Shown piece after piece: positions 16,591 to 23,451 of a DNA stretch of 34,189 nucleotides (position 1 is its first letter; each line of letters begins with the position of its first letter). A program made the position numbers and the translations under genes. The notes below the pieces were generated by a model. It saw nothing but the letters and a program-made list of their open reading frames with translations, was not told the origin of the DNA and searched no databases. The stretch comes from Clostridia bacterium (GTDB lineage: Bacteria; Bacillota; Clostridia; Oscillospirales; CAG-272). The DNA lies in NCBI GenBank assembly GCA_017399305.1, contig JAFQDK010000018.1, positions 66,363 to 100,551 on the forward strand. Direction: 5' to 3'.

Positions 16591-16612
16591 AAGCACCAAA
16601 ACGGTGCTTTTA
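16588..16612 (+). terminator. Intrinsic terminator of the his operon
   Basis: TAAAAGCACC (16588-16597) pairs with GGTGCTTTTA (16603-16612) around AAAAC, followed by an AT-rich tail. The left arm contains the phosphatase stop codon, so the hairpin begins inside the gene end. Confidence 0.85.
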
Positions 16613-16654
16613 TTTATATTTTTTAAAAAATTAGTAAAAATCATCAAGAAATAA

Positions 16655-16683
16655 TTGACAAAACTTGTGCAAAATGGTACAAT
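16655..16683 (+). promoter_or_regulatory. Sigma-A promoter of the glycerol-3-phosphate operon
   Basis: TTGACA (16655-16660), a 17-nt spacer and TACAAT (16678-16683). The start would be near 16690 and gives a leader of about 92 nt that can fold into a terminator-like structure. Confidence 0.8.
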
Positions 16684-16701
16684 ACCTATATGCAGAGATA
16701 T

Positions 16702-16766
16702 GGAGTTGCAATGATAAAGTAGATGGTATAATTCTGTTTACTTTCCCTTGCGACTTTTTTGTTTTT
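16702..16766 (+). promoter_or_regulatory. Terminator-like leader structure, probable GlpP antitermination target
   Basis: AGTTGCAA (16704-16711) can pair with TTGCGACT (16748-16755) with one G-U wobble. Two more wobbles extend the stem to 16702/16757. Inside it AAAGTA (16716-16721) pairs with TACTTT (16739-16744). The right arm runs straight into TTTTTTGTTTTT, and the AGGAGG ribosome site begins at 16767. This is the layout of a leader terminator just before the first gene. The operon encodes GlpP at 19788, the glycerol-3-phosphate-dependent antiterminator, so GlpP is the expected controller. The fold is read by eye and has not been computed. Confidence 0.55.
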
Positions 16767-16781
16767 AGGAGGAAAAATAAA

Positions 16782-18176
16782 ATGTATGACATAGTTGTCA
16801 TCGGCGCAGGCGTCGTCGGCGGTATGATAGCCCGCGAACTTACGCGTTACCAGCTCTCTGTATGTATCATCGAAAAGCAGAGAGATGTTGCCATGGGGGC
16901 ATCCAAAGCTAACAGCGGCATCGTACACGCAGGATTTGATGCAAAAGAAGGTTCTCTTAAAGCTCTCCTCAATGTTCGCGGCTCGGAGATGATGGCCGAT
17001 GTAGCAAAAGAGCTTGGTGTTCACTATAAAAACAACGGCTCACTCGTCGTTGGATTCACTGATGAAGATATACAGGCAATAAACGGTCTGTATGAGCGCG
17101 GTGTGAAAAACGGCGTAAAGAATCTGCGCGTTCTTTCAAAAGAAGAAGTAAAAGCGCTTGAGCCAAACATATCGGACAATGTTATCGGCGCGCTCCATGC
17201 GCCAACCGGCGGCATTGTCTGCCCCTATATGCTGACCGTAGCTTCTGTTGGCAATGCAATGGACAACGGCGCTGTTTTGAAAACCGATTTTGAAGTAACT
17301 TCTATTGAATATACAAACGGAGTATACAAAGTATCCTCCCCCACCGAAACCGTAGAGGCGGCATATGTCATCAATGCTGCAGGCGTTTATTCTGATAAAA
17401 TCGCTGCTATGGCAGGATACGGCAGTTTTACCGTAACTCCACGTAAAGGCGAATACATGCTGCTTGACCGCGAATGCGGAAATCTTGTCAGCCATACAAT
17501 ATTTAAAGTTCCCACCAAGATGGGCAAAGGTATCCTTGTCAGCCCCACTGTTGACGGCAATCTCTTGCTTGGTCCCACCTCTGTAAATATTGAGGACAAG
17601 GACAATGTTGAAACTACTAAAGAAGGTATCGACGCTATCGTTGCAGGCTCTACTGTATGCGTAGACGGAATACCGCTCCGTAGCGTTATTACCTCATTTA
17701 CCGGACTTCGCGCAGTTGGTGACACCGGCGACTTTATTATCGAAGCTGCAGGTGATCACTTTGTCAATGTCGGTGGTATTGAGTCCCCCGGTCTGTCTTC
17801 TGCCCCTGCAATTGCTGTTTATGTCACAGATCTGCTTGCAAAAATGGGCATGGAACTCAAAAAGAACGAAAACTTCTGCCCTACACGAAAGATTTTCCGC
17901 GCGGCAGAATCAAAGTATCACAAAGTAATTTGCCGCTGTGAGACAATCAGCGAAGGTGAGATTCTCACAGCTATTCATACCAATCCCGGCGCAAAGGATA
18001 TCGACGGCATTAAACGCCGTACACGCAGTGGCATGGGCCGCTGTCAGGGCGGATTCTGTATGCCGTATGTTGCAGATATACTTGCACGTGAGCTTGGCAC
18101 TTCTCTTTTAGACGTTACAAAGTTTGGCGGAAAGTCAAATCTTCTCGTTGGCAAAGTAAAGGAGGTGCAGGCATGA
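16782..18176 (+). CDS. FAD-dependent glycerol-3-phosphate dehydrogenase-like oxidoreductase with a C-terminal [2Fe-2S] BFD-like domain
   Basis: 464 residues. A DAO-type FAD domain begins with VVIGAGVVGGMIAREL and contains ASKANSGIVHAGFD; the C-terminal domain (about 380-464) has a BFD-like cluster site with Cys384, Cys386, Cys421 and Cys426. This is the first member of the clostridial trio (FAD dehydrogenase, FAD/NAD oxidoreductase, DUF1667 protein) usually linked to glycerol or glycerol-3-phosphate catabolism. It would oxidise glycerol 3-phosphate to dihydroxyacetone phosphate. Related proteins are annotated as GlpA or as L-2-hydroxyglutarate oxidase; GlpP downstream favours glycerol 3-phosphate. 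AGGAGG (16767-16772) lies 9 nt before the ATG at 16782. An earlier in-frame start at 16665 lies within the promoter and is rejected. Confidence 0.88.
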   Translation: MYDIVVIGAGVVGGMIARELTRYQLSVCIIEKQRDVAMGASKANSGIVHAGFDAKEGSLKALLNVRGSEMMADVAKELGVHYKNNGSLVVGFTDEDIQAINGLYERGVKNGVKNLRVLSKEEVKALEPNISDNVIGALHAPTGGIVCPYMLTVASVGNAMDNGAVLKTDFEVTSIEYTNGVYKVSSPTETVEAAYVINAAGVYSDKIAAMAGYGSFTVTPRKGEYMLLDRECGNLVSHTIFKVPTKMGKGILVSPTVDGNLLLGPTSVNIEDKDNVETTKEGIDAIVAGSTVCVDGIPLRSVITSFTGLRAVGDTGDFIIEAAGDHFVNVGGIESPGLSSAPAIAVYVTDLLAKMGMELKKNENFCPTRKIFRAAESKYHKVICRCETISEGEILTAIHTNPGAKDIDGIKRRTRSGMGRCQGGFCMPYVADILARELGTSLLDVTKFGGKSNLLVGKVKEVQA

Positions 18177-19438
18177 AACACGTAGATATTGTTATCATCG
18201 GCGGCGGCCCTGCAGGCATGGCGGCTGCTGTCAGCGCATACAAAGCGGGTATACGCGACATACTTATTCTGGAACGCGACCAACATCTCGGCGGTATTTT
18301 GCAGCAATGCATTCACAATGGTTTTGGTCTTCACCATTTCGGTGAGGAGCTTACCGGTCCCGAATATGCATGGCGTTATGAAGAGGAAGTCCAAAAACTG
18401 AACATACCCTATAAGCTCGGCGCAATGGTTACCGATCTTACAGCTGACCGCAAGGTCACATACATATCTGAGGAGGACGGCGAGGTCACACTGGATGCCG
18501 GCGCTGTTATCCTTGCGATGGGTTGCCGTGAGCGTAGCCGCGGTGCACTCAACATCCCCGGCGTGCGCCCTGCGGGTATCTATACCGCAGGTACAGCACA
18601 ACGTTTTGTAAACATCAAGGGCTATATGCCCGGCAAGAATATTGTTATACTCGGCTCAGGCGATATCGGCCTTATCATGGCAAGGCGCATGACACTTGAG
18701 GGCGCAAAAGTTCAGGCAGTATGCGAGCTTATGCCATACTCAGGCGGTCTTAACCGCAATATCGTGCAGTGTCTTAACGACTTTAACATTCCGCTTCGCC
18801 TTAGCCATACGGTTGTGCAGATTCACGGCAAGGACCGTGTAACTGGCGTAACAATCGCAAAGGTTGATGAAAACCGCCAGCCGATTGAATCTACACGCGA
18901 ATTTATCGAATGTGACACACTGCTTCTCTCCTGCGGTCTGCTCCCGGAAAATGAGCTTACAAAATGTGCAGGAATCACGCTTGACCGTGTTACCGGCGGT
19001 GCTGTCTGCGATAGCTACAGACAGACATCGGCAAAAGGTATTTTCTCTTGCGGCAATGTTTTGCATGTACATGACCTTGTTGACTTTGTTTCTGAAGAAG
19101 CGGAGCTTGCAGGTGCATCTGCAGCAGCATATGTGCGCGGCGAACTTTCAACAAACGGTCGCGTCATCGCAGTGAATCCTACAGGCGGCGTGCGCTATAC
19201 CGTGCCGCAGATGCTTTACACGGAGGGCGGCGATGTTAAGCTGTTCTTCCGCGTTGCTGACATATATAATAATGTAACTGTTCGTGTAAGCGACGGTAAC
19301 AATATAATCTTTGAGAAAAAGAGAAAGAAGGTCGCCCCTGGCGAAATGGAAAGCATCGCACTCAAGGCAGACATTCTGAAAAACATCAACGGTGACAACA
19401 TCACTGTTACACTTATAAAGGAAGGTGAGAAGGCATGA
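18173..19438 (+). CDS. FAD/NAD(P)-dependent oxidoreductase, partner of the glycerol-3-phosphate dehydrogenase
   Basis: 421 residues of the pyridine-nucleotide-disulfide oxidoreductase fold. The N-terminal FAD site is IIGGGPAGMAAA, the second dinucleotide site is VILGSGDIGLIMAR (about 156-169), and AMGCRERSRG and FSCGNVLHVHDLVD are conserved in this subgroup. There is no CxxC redox disulfide, so it probably carries electrons from the dehydrogenase rather than reducing a disulfide. The last roughly 100 residues form an extra beta-rich domain. It overlaps the upstream gene (ATGA) and the downstream DUF1667 gene by 4 nt each, which suggests a stoichiometric complex. Confidence 0.88.
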   Translation: MKHVDIVIIGGGPAGMAAAVSAYKAGIRDILILERDQHLGGILQQCIHNGFGLHHFGEELTGPEYAWRYEEEVQKLNIPYKLGAMVTDLTADRKVTYISEEDGEVTLDAGAVILAMGCRERSRGALNIPGVRPAGIYTAGTAQRFVNIKGYMPGKNIVILGSGDIGLIMARRMTLEGAKVQAVCELMPYSGGLNRNIVQCLNDFNIPLRLSHTVVQIHGKDRVTGVTIAKVDENRQPIESTREFIECDTLLLSCGLLPENELTKCAGITLDRVTGGAVCDSYRQTSAKGIFSCGNVLHVHDLVDFVSEEAELAGASAAAYVRGELSTNGRVIAVNPTGGVRYTVPQMLYTEGGDVKLFFRVADIYNNVTVRVSDGNNIIFEKKRKKVAPGEMESIALKADILKNINGDNITVTLIKEGEKA

Positions 19439-19776
19439 ATATGATCTGTATCGTATGCCCGATGGGTTGTCCTCTCTCCGTAGAAAAAACCGCAGACGGC
19501 TTCAAAGTCAGCGGTAACACATGCCCTCGCGGCGAAAAATACGCTATTGCTGAATGCACAGCGCCAACCAGAACTCTTACCAGCATTGTTCCTGTCAAGG
19601 GCAAAGACATGGTTTCTGTAAAGTCAAGCGCTCCGCTCCCGAAGGAGAAGATATTTGACTGTGTAAATGTGCTTGCAACAATTACGCTTGATGCGCCGGT
19701 TAAAGTCGGAGATATAATAGTCAAAGATATTCTCGGCACAGGCGTTGATATCGTTGCAACAAAAAACATACCGTAA
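19435..19776 (+). CDS. DUF1667 family cysteine-rich protein
   Basis: 113 residues. The N-terminus has CIVCPMGC and then TCPRGEKYA, giving four cysteines (CxxCxxxC and a later C-P-R-G) that could bind an iron-sulphur cluster or zinc. The second half has VKSSAPLPKEKIF, conserved in this family. DUF1667 proteins occur as the third gene behind the two flavoproteins in many Clostridia. They presumably act as a small electron-transfer or assembly subunit; no member's role is known to me. It overlaps the oxidoreductase by 4 nt and precedes glpP by 11 nt, with GGAG in the gap. Confidence 0.88.
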   Translation: MNMICIVCPMGCPLSVEKTADGFKVSGNTCPRGEKYAIAECTAPTRTLTSIVPVKGKDMVSVKSSAPLPKEKIFDCVNVLATITLDAPVKVGDIIVKDILGTGVDIVATKNIP

Positions 19777-19787
19777 GGAGAGAATAG

Positions 19788-20336
19788 ATGCTTGAGATTG
19801 AAAAGAATCCTATAATCGCCGCGGTACACAGTGTTGAGGAATTTGAAATCGCGCTTTCTAGCCCTGTGGATGTAATATTCGTACTCAATACAAATATTTT
19901 CAGCGTTGCAGAATATGTAAAGCGCGGTCATGCAAACGAAAAGTACGTATTCTTTCACGCAGATATGACCGAGGGAATCGCAAAAGACAGTTGCGGTGTG
20001 GAATTCCTTGCAAAATCCGGAGCTGACGGCATCATAAGCACTCGCGCAAATATGCTTCGTTATGCAAAAACGCAAGGACTCGCCACTGTACAGAGATTCT
20101 TTATTATTGATGCGCAGTCGGTAAAAACATCTATTGATTCCGCCAAACTGGTCGCCCCTGATTTTATTGAGATCATGCCGGGACTTGTGCCAAAAATAAT
20201 AAAACGCATAAAGGACAGCGTTTCTGTTCCCATTATCACAGGCGGTCTGATTGAAACCAAGCAAGAGATAATGGAAGCATTGCTTGCCGGAGCATCAGCT
20301 ATTTCTACATCAAATTCTTCACTTTGGGATAGTTAA
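19788..20336 (+). CDS. glpP: Glycerol-3-phosphate-responsive antiterminator
   Basis: 182 residues, the full length of the GlpP family. The N-terminus (NPIIAAVHSVEEFEIALSS) and the segments VFFHADMTEGIAKD, GADGIISTR, QRFFIIDAQSV, IEIMPGLVPKII and ITGGLIE are typical. In Bacillus subtilis GlpP binds glycerol 3-phosphate and the glp leader RNA to prevent termination and stabilise the message. The operon's own leader (16702-16766) carries a matching terminator-like fold, so the gene is probably under its own control. GGAGAG precedes the start by about 6 nt, and the next gene begins 2 nt after the stop. Confidence 0.94.
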   Translation: MLEIEKNPIIAAVHSVEEFEIALSSPVDVIFVLNTNIFSVAEYVKRGHANEKYVFFHADMTEGIAKDSCGVEFLAKSGADGIISTRANMLRYAKTQGLATVQRFFIIDAQSVKTSIDSAKLVAPDFIEIMPGLVPKIIKRIKDSVSVPIITGGLIETKQEIMEALLAGASAISTSNSSLWDS

Positions 20337-20338
20337 TA

Positions 20339-21145
20339 ATGAACAACGAACTTCAAGGAAAAAAACTCTTTTTGCTGGATATGGACGGAACTATATATCT
20401 TGGCGACAGTCTTTTTGACGGAACTTTGGATTTTCTCGATTACGTCAAAAAAAGCGGCGGAAAATATATGTTTCTGACCAATAATTCTTCAAAGGGCCTT
20501 GATAAATACGTTGAGAAACTGGCAAAGCTCGGTATAGTGGCTACAGAAGATGACTTTCTTAGTTCGGTGCATGCTACTTCGCTCTATCTGCATAAGCATT
20601 ATGAGGGAAAAAAGATGTATGTGCTGGGCACAAAATCATTTTTGAATTATCTTGCGCTGGACGGTCACAACGTGACAGACAAGCGCGATGATGATATTGA
20701 TGTACTTGTCATGGGATTTGACACCGAGCTTACTTTCAAAAAACTTGAGGATGCGTGCATCCTACTTGGCAAAGATATCCCATACATCGCTACAAACCCC
20801 GACTGGGTTTGCCCCACCGAGTGGGGGTATGTCCCAGACTGCGGCTCTGTATCCACCATGCTGAAAAACGCAACAGGAAAATGGCCGCTGTTTATTGGAA
20901 AGCCGGAGCCTGCGATGATTGAACTTGCAATTGAAAAGTCCAAAATGACTAAAGAAGATGCGGTAATAATCGGTGACAGATTGTACACTGATATCGCAAG
21001 TGGTGTCAATGCAGGTATTTCAACAATCTTCGTGCTCAGCGGCGAAGGAACATTGTCAGATGTAGAAGCATCTGAAAAAAAGCCAACATTCATTTATAAA
21101 AACATCCGCGAAATCTATAACGATCTTGTGAGGTCGAAAGAATGA
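20339..21145 (+). CDS. HAD-superfamily IIA phosphatase (NagD / phosphoglycolate-glycerol-phosphate phosphatase-like)
   Basis: 268 residues. HAD motif I is LLDMDGTIYLGD (nucleophile Asp14, acid Asp16), motif II is FLTNNSS, a lysine lies in FIGKPEP, and motif IV is IIGDRLYTDIASG. The large C2-type cap sits between motifs II and III, as in NagD, AraL and mammalian PGP, which hydrolyses glycerol 3-phosphate. In this glycerol-phosphate operon a role in removing excess glycerol phosphate is plausible, but HAD-IIA enzymes are promiscuous and the substrate is uncertain. The downstream GDPD overlaps by 4 nt. Confidence 0.9.
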   Translation: MNNELQGKKLFLLDMDGTIYLGDSLFDGTLDFLDYVKKSGGKYMFLTNNSSKGLDKYVEKLAKLGIVATEDDFLSSVHATSLYLHKHYEGKKMYVLGTKSFLNYLALDGHNVTDKRDDDIDVLVMGFDTELTFKKLEDACILLGKDIPYIATNPDWVCPTEWGYVPDCGSVSTMLKNATGKWPLFIGKPEPAMIELAIEKSKMTKEDAVIIGDRLYTDIASGVNAGISTIFVLSGEGTLSDVEASEKKPTFIYKNIREIYNDLVRSKE

Positions 21146-21864
21146 AAGACACAATAAAGCTCAACAAAAAGAATACGCTTATGGTCGCCCACCGCGGTCT
21201 TAGCAATATTGAACCCGAAAACTCATGCGCAGCATTTATTGCCGCCGGAAATCGTTCTTACTATGGCATTGAAACAGATGTGCATGTAACAGCAGACGGA
21301 AGATATGTTATTATCCATGATGACAACACTTTGCGTACCACCGGTACTGACATGGTAATTGAAGAGTCAAAATACGAAGATATTAAAAATCTTCGCCTAC
21401 TGGGATACGACAAAGAAACTTCACGCACCGACCTTAGAATACCAGACCTTGTAGACTACATTCGTATTTGCAAGCACTACGGTAAAAAGGCAGTTCTTGA
21501 GCTTAAGAACCCCATGAGCGAAGGTCATCTTCTCGGTATAATCGGCGAGATTCGCGGAGTAGACTACCTCTCTGAAGTGGTATTCATTTCATTTGCACTT
21601 GAAAATCTTATTACCATTCGCAAGCATCTACCCGAACAAAAAATTCAATACCTTGTAACAAAGGTTGAAGACGGGCTTATTGACATTCTTAAAGAAAATC
21701 GCTTTGATGTAGATATTTACCACAAATACCTCACCGACGAGCAAGTAAGAATGTTTAAAGAAAACGGCATCACTGTCAATGTCTGGACATGCAACACCGA
21801 AGAAGTCGGTGACAGAATGGTAGACATCGGCGTAGATATGATTACAACAAATATTTTAGAGTGA
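21142..21864 (+). CDS. Cytoplasmic glycerophosphodiester phosphodiesterase
   Basis: Hydrolyses glycerophosphodiesters to an alcohol and glycerol 3-phosphate. 240 residues, TIM barrel, no signal peptide. The GDPD signature is complete: His17-Arg18 (AHRGLS), EPEN (24-27), Glu44 and Asp46 (IETDVHVT), and His59-Asp60 (IIHDDNTLRTTG). VLELKNP and VNVWTCNTEEV are later conserved strands. It overlaps the HAD gene by 4 nt and supplies the substrate for the first gene in the operon. It could be named ugpQ or glpQ by analogy, but the Bacillus GlpQ is secreted, so I leave the symbol empty. Confidence 0.93.
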   Translation: MKDTIKLNKKNTLMVAHRGLSNIEPENSCAAFIAAGNRSYYGIETDVHVTADGRYVIIHDDNTLRTTGTDMVIEESKYEDIKNLRLLGYDKETSRTDLRIPDLVDYIRICKHYGKKAVLELKNPMSEGHLLGIIGEIRGVDYLSEVVFISFALENLITIRKHLPEQKIQYLVTKVEDGLIDILKENRFDVDIYHKYLTDEQVRMFKENGITVNVWTCNTEEVGDRMVDIGVDMITTNILE

Positions 21865-21874
21865 GGAGACCAAC

Positions 21875-23350
21875 ATGAGAAAACCATTCCTTTTGGCAGT
21901 AGCACTTTTTCTGTGCTTTGCTCTCGTAGCTTGCAACGGCAATACCCCAGCCGATACTACAGATGACATCACTAACTTGCCATCTACAGAAACATCTGAA
22001 TTAGTTGAAACACTCGGCGTTCCCGAAACTGCTGACTACGGCGGAAAAGAATTTACAATTCTTTATGCAGGCCATACCGTTTCCACAGAGTTTGGATTTG
22101 AGGAAGAAACCGGTATAGCACTTGACAACGCACAGTATAAGCGCGTTAAGACAATTGAGCAGGCATACAACGTTGACATTGTTGAAGTTCAGAAGAAGAG
22201 CTCCGATACAAACGGCAACGGTGCCGGCTTCCAGGAGCTTTCCAATGCAGCCAACTCCGGTACATCCGATTATGACCTCGCGCTCACATCTGCTTACGAT
22301 GTAGCAGTGCTTGCATACAACGGTTATCTCTATGACATGGCATCTGTCCCCGGCATTGACCTTACAAAATCATGGTGGGATAAAAATGCAACCGAAAGCC
22401 TTTCTGTCAACGACGTAACCTTCTTTACCACCGGAGACATCACCGTTTCCGATAACTACTCCACTTTCGCACTCATGTTCAATAAGAAGCTTCTCAACGA
22501 CTACGGTCTGAAGAGCCCTTATGACATGGTTTACGACGGAACATGGACCTTTGAAGAATTCGGCAATATGTGTAAAGTCGTATCCGAAGACCTCAATCAG
22601 GACGGTGTGATGGACACAAACGACCGTTTTGGTCTTCTTGTATGGGATGACTCTATCGTAGGTATTGTAAATGCTGCCGGTGAGCGTTGCTGCACTATCA
22701 ATGACGACGGCGAAATTGAACTTACCTTCTACAGCGATACCACTCTTGCTGCTCTTGAAAAGTATGCAGCGATTGCATACGACACCCAGTATGCACTTAC
22801 ATATCAGCGTCATGTAAAGACCGCAGAGGTTCTCAAAACCATGTGGCCCAACGACCAGGCACTCTTCTTCACATCCTACATGAGCTCTATCCAGAACTGC
22901 CGTTCTATGGAGAGCGACTTTGGTATTCTTCCTTATCCTAAGCTCAACGAGCAGCAGGAAGAATATTACAGCTGTGTTGCTCCCTACAATGCACGCTTTA
23001 TCTGCGTTCCCCTTATTCAGAAAGACCTTGAACGCACCGGCGTTATCACCGAGGCTCTTGCTTATTACGGCAAGGAAATCGTTACCCCTGCTTACTACGA
23101 TGTAAACCTTATCGGTCTTTCCACCCGCGACGAAGAATCCTCTGATATGCTCGACATTATCTTCGGCAACAGAGTTTATGACATCGGATATTTCTATCAG
23201 GTCGGCACATACAACAAGCAACTTATCCTTATGCTTCGTGCGTATGATTCCAACTTTACCTCCATGTATGAAACTTACCGCAGTGCTGCGGAAAATTCGC
23301 TCAAGGTAATTAACCAGTTCTATAGCGAAGCTGTTTCGGATTGGCAGTAA
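21875..23350 (+). CDS. Extracellular solute-binding lipoprotein of an ABC importer (orphan)
   Basis: 491 residues. A lipoprotein signal peptide ends at LVAC, with Cys20 as the lipid anchor; a Ser/Thr/Asp-rich linker follows. The mature part is a type 1 family solute-binding protein: DYGGKEFTILYAG, NYSTFALMFNKKLLNDYG, and a calcium-loop-like DLNQDGVMDTND that recurs in Gram-positive sugar-binding proteins. AGGAG precedes the ATG by 7 nt, and the gene is 10 nt behind GDPD, so it belongs to the operon. No permease or ATPase genes are nearby, so it must share a transporter encoded elsewhere. A ligand such as a glycerophosphodiester or glycerol 3-phosphate is suggested by context only; oligosaccharides are equally common for this family. 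Confidence 0.85.
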   Translation: MRKPFLLAVALFLCFALVACNGNTPADTTDDITNLPSTETSELVETLGVPETADYGGKEFTILYAGHTVSTEFGFEEETGIALDNAQYKRVKTIEQAYNVDIVEVQKKSSDTNGNGAGFQELSNAANSGTSDYDLALTSAYDVAVLAYNGYLYDMASVPGIDLTKSWWDKNATESLSVNDVTFFTTGDITVSDNYSTFALMFNKKLLNDYGLKSPYDMVYDGTWTFEEFGNMCKVVSEDLNQDGVMDTNDRFGLLVWDDSIVGIVNAAGERCCTINDDGEIELTFYSDTTLAALEKYAAIAYDTQYALTYQRHVKTAEVLKTMWPNDQALFFTSYMSSIQNCRSMESDFGILPYPKLNEQQEEYYSCVAPYNARFICVPLIQKDLERTGVITEALAYYGKEIVTPAYYDVNLIGLSTRDEESSDMLDIIFGNRVYDIGYFYQVGTYNKQLILMLRAYDSNFTSMYETYRSAAENSLKVINQFYSEAVSDWQ

Positions 23351-23384
23351 GAACAAATCCGGAAAGATAACTTTCAGATAGTGG

Positions 23385-23425
23385 TTTGTGCCTTTTGCGC
23401 TATATTACTGCGCAAAAGGCACAAA
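23385..23425 (+). other. Perfect 16-bp intercistronic hairpin
   Basis: TTTGTGCCTTTTGCGC (23385-23400) is the exact complement of GCGCAAAAGGCACAAA (23410-23425) across a 9-nt loop. It begins 34 nt after the lipoprotein stop and ends 26 nt before the next ATG. The sequence after it (TTCATATTATAG) is a poor U-tract, so partial termination or 3'-end protection of the upstream message is more likely than full termination. Confidence 0.75.
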
Positions 23426-23451
23426 TTCATATTATAGAGAAAGGACCTATA

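Noticed and set aside
16665-16781. 39-residue N-terminal extension of the FAD dehydrogenase
   Set aside because: It starts inside the promoter and covers the leader hairpin; the FAD-binding start follows AGGAGG at 16782.
22370-23356. 328-codon minus-strand frame
   Set aside because: Shadow of the solute-binding lipoprotein gene.
23386-23451. 22-residue extension of the EEP protein
   Set aside because: It lies within the hairpin and lacks a ribosome site; the signal peptide begins at 23452.
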